Of a stretch of DNA of 64,000 nucleotides, positions 54,176-64,000 are shown in pieces; position 1 is the stretch's first letter, and every line of letters starts with the position of its first letter. The position numbers and the translations under genes were made by a program. Location: positions 1-64,000 of the forward strand of contig MU858221.1 of NCBI GenBank assembly GCA_033297075.1, in the 5' to 3' direction. Source of the stretch: Rhypophila decipiens. Taxonomy: Eukaryota; Ascomycota; Sordariomycetes; Sordariales; Naviculisporaceae. Below the pieces are notes generated by a model, which was given only the letters and a program-made list of their open reading frames with translations, did not search any database and was not told the origin of the DNA.

Positions 54176-56052
54176 ATGGACAAGGAAAACATTCCCCCGA
54201 CCGCAGAGGCCGTGTCCAGTAAGTCAGCTTCGGCTTCCGAAACCTTTCCCATCCATCCCCAAGCAGGTCACCCGTTACCGTAAACTCGACCATGCATCTG
54301 GCCGCCTAGATCAGAGTCAACTTACCCCTTATGCTTGAGATCTGCTGCTGACCGAGCCACTCTTCCACAGCGCCCATTGCGAATACTTCAACACCCAACA
54401 ACCGTAAGACAGCTCAGCCAAAGAGCACCGCCAGAACAACCACTACGCCAATGGCCACTACGGACGAGCCCATCTCGGCAATCCCAGCCAATACTCAGAC
54501 CACCAGCCAGCAGAATGCCCAAACTGCCCCAACAATTACAGCAGCCCCCCCCCACCCCCCGACGCGTTCTTCTGCCAGGCTCGCTGGCAAAGGAAGCACG
54601 AAGCTCGCCACAAATGGCAAGGGCAAAACTTCCACCAAGGGCAAAGCCGCCGCTAAAGCCAAGACCGCCGCCAACTGCCATCCGCAGCCCAGACCCCAGA
54701 CACCTGCTCAGCAACTGGCAGCTGAGGCGGCGAAGAAGGCTGCGGCTGCTCACACCAATAGCTTGCCAACCCAGGAGAGCTTCGTAAGAGGGGGCACTGC
54801 TGCTATCCCGTCCAACTCATCAAACCCAATCAATCGGGACCAAGAAACCACTTCCTCGCTAGCGCCAGCATCAGCAGCACCTGGTATCGTCGAGTTAACT
54901 GCCCATGAGAAGAGAATCATGGCAATCTGCAAATCGGACAATCCCCTGGCGAGCGCCAGGGCCTTCTATCTCGAGGGTGTGCGTGACGAAATGAGACACG
55001 CCGGCCTTAACAAGAAGTCGATCGCACAGCCAAGAATACCGCAAGAGACTCTGGACCTCGCGGCTGGTGAGATCCTTCGTATGGCCGAGAAGGTCACTTT
55101 GCAGCTGGAGGAGAAAGTGAGGAAGGCCGAGCAAGCTCGGGAAAAGGCTCATCTCAATGCTTCCATGGGCGAGGGAAACCAAGTTGGCTCCTCGACTGGC
55201 CATGTGTCTCAGGTCAATGTTCCAACGCCCGTGAACAATGTTGGATTGGGCTCGAGTTCCGCAGCCGCCATGGACTCGAAGGGAAAGGGGCTGGCCACTG
55301 AGGAGCAGCAGGCAACGCCCGAAAGCACTTGGATTCTCGGTGCGCACGCCGATCGGCCCGGGGCAAAAGTCGAGACCGATGCTCTCATGACTGAAAGCAA
55401 TGCCGACGTTGGCGTTGCCGGAGGGTCCAGTGGGCAAGTCAACGCTAGGATACCCCATGATACAGCCGAGCTCGAGACGCATCTAGCCTCTGTCACTGAC
55501 TTGACGAGAGTGGCGCCGCTTTCTAAAGAACAAGGAGACAAAAAGGATCCAGCCAGTGAGGAAGAAGGCGCCAAAGCCAATACGAACGACCTCGCCTCCG
55601 CGGAAATCGAGGAACTAGTGCAGAAGATCCTGAAGGCTGTACGTGTCATAGCCGGCACCGATGCTACTCCCAACACTCTCGGCGCAGAAGAACCCCAATC
55701 CCAGGCTGGCACCTCCAATGCCGACGTCGCAATGGGAGACAGCGACCTCGAGGCAGCCCATACAACCGGCAACAAGCTGAAGAGAAAGGCGGACGCCATC
55801 GAGGTGGAAGGGCCCAGCGGCGAGGAGCCGCCAAAGAAGCAAAAAGCAATCATCGCTCTCCCATTTAGGGATCTTGTGCCGCCGATGACGGACCTCAAAC
55901 TGAAATTCAAGGGCAAAGTCTTCATGACTATAGGAACGGATGCCAATTGGACGAGAGGGTATCACATTCCCGGACCCCATGGACATGGTTTCTCTACTAA
56001 AGCGCCTACAGACAGTGGGGGTAGTTGTCTCTTCTGGGGCTATTGGCGATGA
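54176..56052 (+). CDS. paralogue A of an unrecognised nuclear-type family
   Basis: Exon 1 54176-54218 (MDKENIPPTAEAVS), a 152-bp phase-1 intron, exon 2 54371-56052: 574 residues. The N-terminal third is Ala/Thr/Pro/Lys-rich (RSSARLAGKGSTKLA and repeated GK steps). A conserved core follows at about residues 120-275: QTPAQQLAAEAAKKAAAA, SLPTQESFVRGG, ICKSDNPLASARAFYLEGVR, IPQETLDLAAGEIL, then a charged coiled-coil-like helix (LQLEEKVRKAEQAREKAH). The second half is acidic and low-complexity; the end carries KLKRKADAIEVEG, EEPPKKQKA and DLKLKFKGKVFMTIGTDA. Basic clusters suggest nuclear location. The core and the short MDK first exon recur in paralogue B 1.06 kb downstream. No known domain recognised. 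Confidence 0.75.
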
Positions 56053-56222
56053 ACACGAGGTCATTTTGAGCTTGGGACAAGGTTCTTTCTTTGATTCTTC
56101 CTACATCGCGGTAGTGGTGTTTTGTCACGAATTTATTGCGACATTGTGGTTTAGGGGCATGGATAATGGATAACGGAGTCTGGGTGCTTTCACGGTTTAG
56201 GGGTTCTCTTTTTCCTTTTTTC

Positions 56223-56491
56223 ATGACTAGATATGTATGACCTCGAGATGGCTGGCATTACTCCGGAGTCGGTTATGGATTTCTTTGGTTCTTTTACACC
56301 CATTTGGCTATCCTAGTATTAGTTTGCGGGCAGATGGCAAGCAAAGCAGGTTGGGCTTTTCTTTTCTTTTATGGCTAGATATGTATGACCTCGAGGTGGC
56401 TGGCATTGCTCTGGAGGTTGGTTATGGATTTCTGTGGTAACTTTTACAACATTTGGTTTTCCTGGTAATTGTCAAGGGCAGATTGCATGGC
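56223..56491. repeat. imperfect direct repeat, offset 148 bp
   Basis: Copies begin at 56223 and 56371 with ATG(A/G)CTAGATATGTATGACC and stay alignable over about 120 bp through GGCTGGCATT, GGTTATGGATTTCT and GGGCAGAT. Both are preceded by T/C-rich tracts. They lie in the 3' flank of paralogue A. Confidence 0.75.
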
Positions 56492-56758
56492 ACCCAGAGT
56501 CGGCGTTAACGGTATCATATAGATGATACCAGCTTATCCTTTATTTAGAGGATTCATAGGTACATAACAAGGCTAAGGTGCCAAGTGCTGGACCCACCTT
56601 TTCTGTCCAAAACCTACATTTCCAAGTCCACCACCATGGCTACGGCTGAAACAATTGCTCGCAAACACAACGCTTGATTCATGTAGTACTTCCAATTGAA
56701 TATGCTACGGTGCTCTCGTATGCTAAAGCCGGCACGGAAATCCGCTCTATCTGAATGT

Positions 56759-56780
56759 TTTGATTGGACACGTGCCGTGT
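56759..56780 (+). promoter_or_regulatory. shared upstream element, copy B
   Basis: Begins TTTGATTGGAC and continues ACGTGCCGTGT. It contains ATTGG and, unlike copy A, the palindrome CACGTG. It lies 351 bp before the paralogue B ATG. Confidence 0.45.
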
Positions 56781-57109
56781 TTAGCTACGCAGGGACCAAG
56801 TGTGCCCCTCGATCTGCCCCCCAATCAGAAGCCCCTTTTCCAAAGCCGTTTCGAACCAAGCTAGCCCCACGAGCCGGATTTAAAACCACTTCCGCACGCC
56901 TTGGCACTTGCAAGCTTCCAAGTCGAGCTCCTGCGACCATCCTCCCTTGCAAACCGATCGAGCAACCACACCTGCAAACTCGCATCTCACCACTCACCTC
57001 CTGAGCTTAACGGACCCGAGATTTCTTTCTCCCTTACTCTGCTCCGCCATTGCATCCACGTTCTTCTTGACAGAACTACTTTGCGACAAACATCATCGGC
57101 TACTACACA

Positions 57110-58778
57110 ATGGACAAGATGAGTTTGGGAGACATTCCACAGAGCCAGGATCAGGCATCCGGTAAGCCATTTCTTGCTATTTCACTCGTCTCCATCCTCG
57201 GGATGCTGTTCAATGCTGCCTTTGAGTTTGATTTGTTTTGGAAGCTTGGTTCTGCATTCCGGTGACAAGATACACCAAAGAATGCCTCCTGTACTGAAAG
57301 AGTCGCTAACAAAGCTCTTAGCAACCACACCTGCTGTCAATTCCGCTGCAAACAGTAGTCAGAATAGCACGAAACCTGGAGAAGCTTCTAGCCAGTCTAT
57401 CACGCCGCCAGTTGCCGCTCTCGTCTCTCCTGTTTCGGGAAGCGTCGCGAACCCTGGCTCTCAGACCGCTGCTATCGTTCCCATCTCGGGGAGCGAGACC
57501 AACTCTGTCGCCCATCAGACTGCCCCAGCTGGAGCACCCAGCACAACAGATCCTCCCATTCGGCGCAGTCCCCGCGGTATCGCAGCCCAAGACACCATGA
57601 CACCCAGACCAGGCCACGGCACTTCAAAACCTTCCTCCAAAGGCAAGCAGCCGGCGAAGGGCAACTTGCAGATGAGGTGTCAGACCCCCGCCCAGCTGCT
57701 CCTCCAGGAACAGTGGAAGAAGGATGCTGCCGCCCTCACCCAAAGCCTCCCAATCGGGGAGAGCTTTGTGAGAGGCGACGGTGCTGCCAGCTCCGAGCCT
57801 TCGAGTGCCTCGAGACCCATACACCAGCAGCAGGGTTCAAGTTCCGCCGTAGCCTCAGCATCGCCGGCAAATGATGTTCAGCTCAGCAAACAAGAGAAGA
57901 AAATACTCGCTATAGGGAAATCAAACGATCCCCTGGCCAGCGCCAAGGAGTACTATCTCTGTACTGTGCGTGCGGAGTTGGAGCAATCCGGTAGGCAAGT
58001 TCCCGCCCGGGGGCCATATATCCCGACGCAGACACTGGATCTAGCGGCTGGTCAGATACTTTCTCTTGTCGAGCAGATGACGCCTAGGCTAGAAGAGCGA
58101 ATCAAGAAGGCCGAGGAGGCTCGTCGTGAGGCTGATGGCGATTCTGCCAAGGGCGACAGCAATGGCGCTTACGGTCCTACGATTGCGACCACTGCCAATG
58201 ACCAAGAGACGTGCCCATCTATTAAGAAGGAAGACTCCATCACACCCGAGGAGCAGTTACTGAGTGACATCACTCAGTCTCATGGGAAGGCTGATTCCGA
58301 CACGCCAGCTGAAAGCAACACCGAGGTTGGAAACGCGAATCGTCCCAGAGCTGAAGTGGCTGTTGTTAAGGCGGAGGACATTGAGTTTGGCCTCGGTCCC
58401 GCGATTGTCATTGACGCGACGGGCAAGGGTCTCGTCACTGAAGAGATGGAGATTGGCGCCGTGGAATCACTCCCAGGGAGCATTGAGATTCGGGAAGCGG
58501 AAACACAGCAATTGGAGCCCGGCCTGGACGTTCCTATGGCTGCGGTTGCAGGCAATTCCGATGCTGACGCTGGCGCTGCCTGGGGAGCCAGGGCAGACGT
58601 GGATGTCCAGATGGCGGAGATTGAGAACAACACGGAGGTTGGGCCCAGTGCTTCATATGTCAACGCAGTATCAGAAGGAGTGCCAGCCCCTGAAGAGAGC
58701 GAGCCCGCGGCGCGAAGCAGCCAGCGGCCGAGAGCACCGCAGCTCAACGGGTCCAGACCCAGCACCCCGCAAATGTGA
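57110..58778 (+). CDS. paralogue B of the unrecognised nuclear-type family, 3' end frame-broken
   Basis: Exon 1 57110-57161 (MDKMSLGDIPQSQDQAS), a 160-bp phase-1 intron, exon 2 57322-58778: 502 residues to the first stop. Architecture matches paralogue A: short MDK exon, Ser/Pro/Thr/Lys-rich N-terminus (IRRSPRGIAAQ), then the core QTPAQLLLQEQWKKDAAA, SLPIGESFVRGD, IGKSNDPLASAKEYYL, IPTQTLDLAAGQIL and a charged helix (PRLEERIKKAEEARREAD). The acidic second half includes repeated short modules of the form (D/N)V(Q/E)M(A/V). Sequence homologous to the end of A (LKRKA, RGKAITLKIDA) lies downstream in shifted frames, so the natural C-terminus appears lost. Confidence 0.7.
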
Positions 58779-59297
58779 CCGATGTTGAGATGGTCGGCCA
58801 CAACGATACTGTTGCCACCACCGCCAGCATCATCGCCGGGAGCGACATGGCGCTTGCCAACATCCTTGGGGGCGCCGATCTACCAGAGAAGAAGGGTTCT
58901 GCTAGAACAGAACCAAGGATTAAGATTGAAACACCGGACATTGAAGAACTCGGTGCGTCCATGGCCGACAACAGCACGGAAGTTGCCACCAGAGAACCCA
59001 AAATCGAGATTAAGAGCCCGAGTTTGGGTGTGGTGCCTCGATGGCCGACAGCACCACGGCAGTTGTCAGAGCAAGCGAAGCCAAGCTCACTGGAGCTGAA
59101 ACGAAAGGCATCGGCTGTCGAGGAGGAAGGCTCAAGCAGCGAGCAGCGAGCAGCCAGACCCAAAGAAGAGACAGCTGTTCCCGGTCAGGGAGATTAGACT
59201 GGGGTACAGGGGCAAAGCTATTACCCTCAAGATAGATGCTCTCTCCACGAGGATCGTGCCCCATCCCAGAAGCCAGGACGATAGCGTTGCCAATTAG
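58779..59297 (+). pseudogene. displaced C-terminal coding remnant of paralogue B
   Basis: Continuation of B in changing frames. At about 58764-59135 one frame reads NVTDVEMVGHNDTV, later IKIETPDIEELGASMADNST and LELKRKASAVEEEG, the last matching KLKRKADAIEVEG of paralogue A. From about 59155 another frame reads PKKRQLFPVREIRLGYRGKA and on to DDSVAN, then TAG at 59297, resembling the end of A. A roughly 80-bp near-duplicate (near 58952 and 59032) and a 7-bp tandem repeat sit at the frame changes. Unrecognised introns are possible, but none is obvious. Confidence 0.55.
59135..59155 (+). repeat. three copies of a 7-bp unit (AGCAGCG)
   Basis: AGCAGCG, AGCAGCG, AGCAGCC in tandem, exactly where the coding frame of the B remnant changes. 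Gain of one 7-bp unit would shift the frame by one. Confidence 0.8.
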
Positions 59298-59970
59298 GTC
59301 TGCTGCGGTGCAGGCAGATGGGGCTTGCTTGTTTCTGTTGGATACTCGTTGCAATCCAGAGTCTGACAGGTTAGTTGGACTGTATTATTGTTCTTATGTC
59401 TGGTGGCAAGGGGTTCTGTTCTTTTCACGGAGTTTTGTTTGCCTTGGGATATCAGGGCGCAGGTCATGCATAGACCTTGAGGGTATTGACAGATTGCACT
59501 TGGGAATAGTTTTTTAATATGACTAGCTAAACTGGTGTTGATTTAAGGGTTAGTTGTAAGGAAAGCAAAGTCGGGCGTTGACGTTGTACAAGCCTTGTAC
59601 TATGTCTACAAGGCGAGGCCACTCTCTTACTGAAATGGGAATAATCAAGATAATGAATACTCCTCCTATTTTTTTGCGCAGACACGAAGTTGTAACTTTG
59701 ATGATGATTAGTTGATTTCGGTTCCGTTAGATATGGTACCTTCAGGATACTTCTCTGTTGTCGTCGCAAGGTCAAATTCGACTCCTGTTTGACTACCTTT
59801 CGGTGATTATGTCATCAAGGAGGGTGAGTTGCAGAAGCGGGGTAACAATTCGAGCTGTTTTCTTTAGGCATCACTCACATTAACACGGATATTGTTGCCA
59901 CCTGCGAGACATTTCGACATCATCCTCGAGGCTCAGATCTTTCAAGGGGCTCCAGTCTCGCGTCAGAGGA
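59298..59970. other. intergenic, no gene seen
   Basis: Short frames only; 3' flank of paralogue B and promoter of the HET gene. Confidence 0.4.
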
Positions 59971-62332
59971 ATGATCAAAGGCACCCGAGCCACCGCTGAC
60001 TCAGCTGAAAGTCATGCTCCCAAGGGCGGAAGCGATAAGCTCTGTATCAAATGCCGCCGCTACGGTCTGGACGAAGCCGAGTTTTATTGCTACCTGTCCA
60101 AGGAGGAGAGATTGAAATATCGAGTTGGCATATTGGACTGGGGGGATGAAGAAGACGAGCGACTGATTGCGACCGACTTGATACGAAACCTGTCGCACGC
60201 GCCAGACTGCCCGTTATGCCAGCTGGTCCTTTCTGCCGTACAGGAACAGCACGATTTTGTCGGGGAGACGGTAGACGGAAATGGACGTTATCGTCTTGAA
60301 TGGTTGTATGTGCCGCGCAAATTTAGCAGGCATCAGGATACCGATGGGCAGCATGTAAGGATGGTACAGGTCTTCTCCCCTGCCAATTCGGACCCAGGCA
60401 GACTGGCCAAGGGCATCTTCCGTTTTGCGGATATCACCAAACGGGAAAACATGCGAAGCTTAATCGCACCGATGCAAGTCGACGGCGAGGGCGATTCATT
60501 CATGAAGGCTAGAAAGGTCGATGCCCAGATTGATGTGGGATTCTTGAGGCGGCAGTTGGACGGCTGTGAGGAATGGCATGGCGATTCTTGCAACGAGCTG
60601 ACGGGAGAGCTCAAGAACATGGTACCATCGCCCGACTTCATGCTCATCGACGTTGTAGACATGTGCCTCGTCTCTCCCGGAGAGCCCCGCCGCTATGTCG
60701 CCCTTAGCTACGTGTGGGGCGCCAACGGGGAGAATTCTTTTCTGACGACAGTGTCAAACGTTTCATACTTGCAGCAAGCTATGGCTTTGAAGAGCCGCTG
60801 GGGGGAGCTGCCCGATACGATACAGGATGCCATAACGGTGATGCAGGCTTTGGGAGAGCGCTATCTCTGGGTCGACAGCCTCTGCATCATCCAGGACGAC
60901 GCCGAGAACAAACAAGCAAACATCGAAAGCATGGCTGACGTGTATGCCGGTGCTACATTTGCCATTGTTGCGGCAACTCGCCAGCATGCCAGGGCAGGCC
61001 TCCCTGGAGTGCGTCCTGAATCCCGTGGCAGGCCACAGAGACGTGCTGCCGTGGGGGATTCGAGAGAGCTTGTGCTTATTGATGACATGGAGCTTCTGCT
61101 CGCACACGCACCGTGGATGACGCGCGGTTGGACGTAAGTAGAAGAAGTTACTGTTATAAATGACCAAGCCACTGACCTGAAGAAGATACCAAGAGTGGTT
61201 TTATAGCTCTCGTTGTCTCATGTTCCTCGAGGGTCAGGTGGTATTTTCATGCCGCTGCGCGACATGGCGTGAGGACGTGATTTGCGAACAAGGAGGGCCC
61301 AATAAAGTCACAGATTTGAACAAGGTCGATTTAAGCTACATGGGCCTAGGATACGAGCTGCGTCCCTTCCGTCGGTTCTACCTCCAGCGAGACATCGCCC
61401 GTGATATCGGCGATATCCTCATGAACACGATCCACGAGTATAGGACCCGCAAGCTGACCTATGACGGCGACATTCTGAATGCATTCCAGGGTGTCCTCGC
61501 CGACTTTGCGAGGCTTTTAGACTCCAACGAGCTAATGGGTGCAGTCCTGAGAGTGCTAGACTGGTGTGTTCTGGTTCAAGTCCAGGGCGTTCGACGCACG
61601 CAATTCCCGAGCTGGAGCTGGGTTGGATGGGCTGACTTTCCGCAGTGGATCCAAGAAGACGACCTCCTCAAGTGGATCAATGAGAAGTGCTGGATTGTTT
61701 GGCATCACAGAGGCATCACAGGGGACACAATCGAACGCGTGGAGCGAGACCAGACAATCGAATGGAACCCCGATCCAGAGCTGCTTGAGTGCAGTGAGGC
61801 CGAAGACTGGAACGGCATACCCTTTGCAGCACGGGTTCAGTGGAAGACCTACAAGCATGGGTGCACGGCAGAGGCGACGCGGTTTGATCTCCCGCCTGAT
61901 CTGCCTTGTGATCCTAGCATTCCCGCAAAGCGGGCCCTACTCCAGTTCTGGACATATACCACCAAATTGCGCCTCTCCAAGGCGCGGGAGGGATGGGCGG
62001 AAGTGGCCTTGCACGACTGCGACGGAATTGAATGCGGATCTGTGGTGCTCTGCTCTGGAGCCACGTCCGGCTCGAAGCCTTTGGAAGAATGCGATGTTCT
62101 TATTCATTCCGAGGCTAACTGGGCCATGGGCGGCTCATCGTATGTGAAGCACAAGGACCGCAAGACAGTGAGGGATCCGGCACGGCATATTGTCGAGGGC
62201 AGCCTCAATATCTTGTTAGTGACATGGAATGGACCTGTGGCGGAGAAGCTCGGAGTCGGGAAGATCTTTCAGGAAACAGTGCATTTCCTCGGGGATCACG
62301 CCCTGGAATGGAAGGAGGTTATTCTGGCCTAG
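59971..62332 (+). CDS. HET-domain (heterokaryon incompatibility-type) protein
   Basis: Two exons (59971-61133 and 61186-62332; 52-bp intron, phase 2) give 769 residues. The N-terminal region has a Cys pair cluster (DKLCIKCRRYGL, DCPLCQLVL) as in many HET proteins. The HET domain covers about residues 240-350: RRYVALSYVWGANGEN, LPDTIQDAITVMQALGERYL, WVDSLCIIQDDAENK, MADVYAGATFAIVAA, then TRGWTYQEWFYSSRCLMF across the splice junction. The C-terminal half (RTQFPSWSWVGWADF and later strands) is typical of the family's variable region. HET proteins mediate allorecognition and programmed cell death on hyphal fusion; specificity cannot be read from sequence. The gene is intact, unlike the HET gene at 14.3 kb. 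Confidence 0.9.
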
Positions 62333-63388
62333 AATGGATGTTCTGTTGGACGCATTTGGTGAAGAAATAAGATTGCTGTTTAAGGACTCGGAGTGCGTTA
62401 GGATATCAACATTCACCTTCGTTTTGCGACAAGTTGATGAGGGATCAGCCGCCGAGGTTGGATTGTTTATTTGTCCCTATTCCATTGTTTATGTTACCCC
62501 TTTTTCTCACATGGACGGCAAATGCCGTCTTTCATCAATCAAGACATCTGGAGAGACGTTGAAACAAAGACATGGATGACAGGACCTTGCCGCAAATCCG
62601 GCGATGGGATTTGCGGCAAGCTCCCGTCGCCAAGCTTCTTTTCTGCCAGGGCTAAATACCGTGCATTATCCGTACGTCAGTTGCTGTTATTTAGCATCAG
62701 TCTAGATCGTCTATAACCACATACCATACTAACACCACGGCATTCACATTTTTACATAAGGGAACCCCTCTGAACTGCCGAAAATGCTAGAACGGTGGGC
62801 ATACGAGAGGAACCGAGACAAAGGAGGGGCAAGATCGGAGGTCGGAGGTTATGCGTGCTTAGTCATCCGAACAAGGCGGCCAATCATATGGATCCACTTA
62901 CACGGAAACTTTCCCCAAAAAAAGCTTACTTGTCCATACCTTACACATATGCTAATGAACAGCTCCTTTTATGATCGTGGCGATGCATCTCGGGATAGAG
63001 ACCGATATCCCTCGTATTTGTAATGATTGCCAAATCGAGACACAAGTCCGTCATTTGCTCGGAGACCGGGATTGTCCGCGTCCCAGCATCGCCAATCCCC
63101 AAGCCGTTTGCAGAACAAAGAAACGTATGAATACCATTAGCAATGCAAACTCGGTTCTTTGATTGTTCGCTTGGGACAATTTGCACCGAGTCCCGGTGGG
63201 GTGGTGAGATTGTAGCAAGCTTGAAAATGGTCTGCTGAGACCATCGGTGGTGTTTTCCCACATCTTCCTCCTCACAAAACTAGTCAACTCGAAGAGGACT
63301 TCAATCGTAACTGACGGTGCCTACGACCAAGTCGTCCTCCTCTGTGAGTGATTGTCTGGAAGATACTTCACATCGTTAACGATAATAG
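62333..63388. other. intergenic, no gene seen
   Basis: About 1.05 kb with weak frames only. A short inverted repeat GCCGCAAATCC/GGATTTGCGGC occurs at 62588-62620. Confidence 0.4.
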
Positions 63389-64000
63389 GCATCTCAAAGT
63401 TACCTCTCAGTGGAAGCCGTTCATTCAAACCACCATATTATCATATCCGGCATTCTTTTTCCTTGCGTCTACGCTCAGTAAGTTTCGTCATATCTGCTAC
63501 TTGTGACGCTTCATAAATCTGACAATCGTCCTAGACTTCAACGCTCTCGGAGCGCACCTCGATCTTGAAGGCCGTGGCAACTCGGATGCTCCAGATGGCT
63601 ACGCGCCTGCCCCTGTTCAATGTCCCGAGGCGCGACCGACTATCCGGCCTGCCGACACACTCTCAATCCAAGAGTCAGACTGGTTACGGGCAAGGGATAA
63701 AAACACCTTCGAAGCCATGCTGAATGTCCTTCCAAGGTTAGGTGTGACTGGGCTCGATGTCGAGGGCTACCTGAGAAACTTATCCGAGAGCAAGGGCCTG
63801 CTACCGAGGTTAGGCATTGCCATGTCGGGCGGAGGATACCGAGCGCTCCTTAATGGCGCTGGTGCTCTCGCGGCGTTTGATAATCGCACGGCCAATTCAA
63901 CAGGACCTGGCCAGCTGGGCGGTATTCTCCAGGCCACGACGTATCTATGCGGGCTGTCGGGAGCTAGTTGGCTGGTGGGCAGTCTCTACACCCAGAACTC
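63389..64000 (+). CDS. phospholipase B / lysophospholipase, 5' part, truncated by window edge
   Basis: From an acceptor at 63534 the frame stays open to the window end and reads as fungal PLB: GRGNSDAPDGYAPAPVQC, TLSIQESDWLRAR, LGIAMSGGGYRALLNGAGAL (oxyanion-type glycine loop), then YLCGLSGASWLVGS carrying the catalytic Ser of the GLSG motif, with Ala in place of the more common second Gly. An upstream exon (about 63389-63477) encodes a hydrophobic stretch (TILSYPAFFFLASTL) that suits a signal peptide and joins over a 57-bp intron. No ATG is found in a suitable frame directly upstream, so the start is unresolved. PLBs remove both acyl chains of phospholipids, outside the cell or GPI-anchored at the surface. 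Confidence 0.8.

Larger units (their letters stand above)
56053..57109. other. intergenic between paralogues, with direct repeat
   Basis: Contains an imperfect tandem duplication at 56223-56491 and the promoter of paralogue B, including the shared element at 56759-56780. Confidence 0.45.

Noticed and set aside
61134..61185. Possible stop between the halves of the second HET gene
   Set aside because: A normal 52-bp GT-AG intron joins TRGWT to YQEWF cleanly.

Overview
The window is nuclear DNA of a filamentous ascomycete (Pezizomycotina, most likely Sordariomycetes; genus not determinable by eye). Evidence: short GT-AG introns of about 45-160 bp, HET-domain genes, a multidomain LysM/CBM18/GH18 chitinase, GH128 and phospholipase B genes, several P450s and no operons. 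I reconstructed exon joins by matching GT-AG (once GC-AG) boundaries to uninterrupted family-like protein. No tRNA, rRNA, CRISPR array or virus was recognised.

Layout. 0-5.2 kb: a multi-pass glycoprotein, a secreted (possibly GPI-anchored) protein and an uncharacterised cytosolic protein. 5.9-13.6 kb: a 1564-residue chitinase facing a C2H2 zinc-finger regulator that carries an in-frame stop. 14.3-16.4 kb: a HET-domain gene with unresolved frame changes. 18.7-21 kb: GH128 beta-glucanase and a membrane protein. 22.4-33.8 kb: a loose group of tailoring-type genes (FAD monooxygenase, P450 with an atypical I-helix, DUF1772/anthrone-oxygenase-like protein, NTF2-like protein, NmrA-like reductase) with no PKS, NRPS or terpene backbone gene in view. 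34-40.3 kb: secreted or surface proteins (ML-like, SGNH hydrolase with a polyproline linker, a Cys-rich single-pass protein, another secreted protein). Between them at 37.8-38.4 kb lies an AT-rich minisatellite bounded by 43-bp terminal inverted repeats, the most unusual non-coding structure here.

41-52 kb: a small basic protein, a nuclear-looking repeat protein (three FYE..QG repeats) whose frame is cut by one TGA, and two divergently oriented P450 genes. The last intron of the minus-strand P450 contains long homopolymers, a 10-N gap and a degraded duplicate of neighbouring sequence, which looks like an assembly artefact. 52-64 kb is accessory in character: a six-cysteine small secreted protein, two tandem paralogues of an unrecognised nuclear-type family (the second frame-broken at its 3' end), a second HET gene, and the 5' part of a phospholipase B running off the right edge.

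Recurring theme: otherwise intact genes interrupted by single in-frame stops of the kind a C-to-T change would create (TAA at 11746-11748, TGA at 44976-44978, possibly TGA at 51998-52000), plus frame shifts beside short repeats. Ongoing pseudogenisation, RIP-like mutation or sequence error could each explain this; reads and related genomes would separate them.
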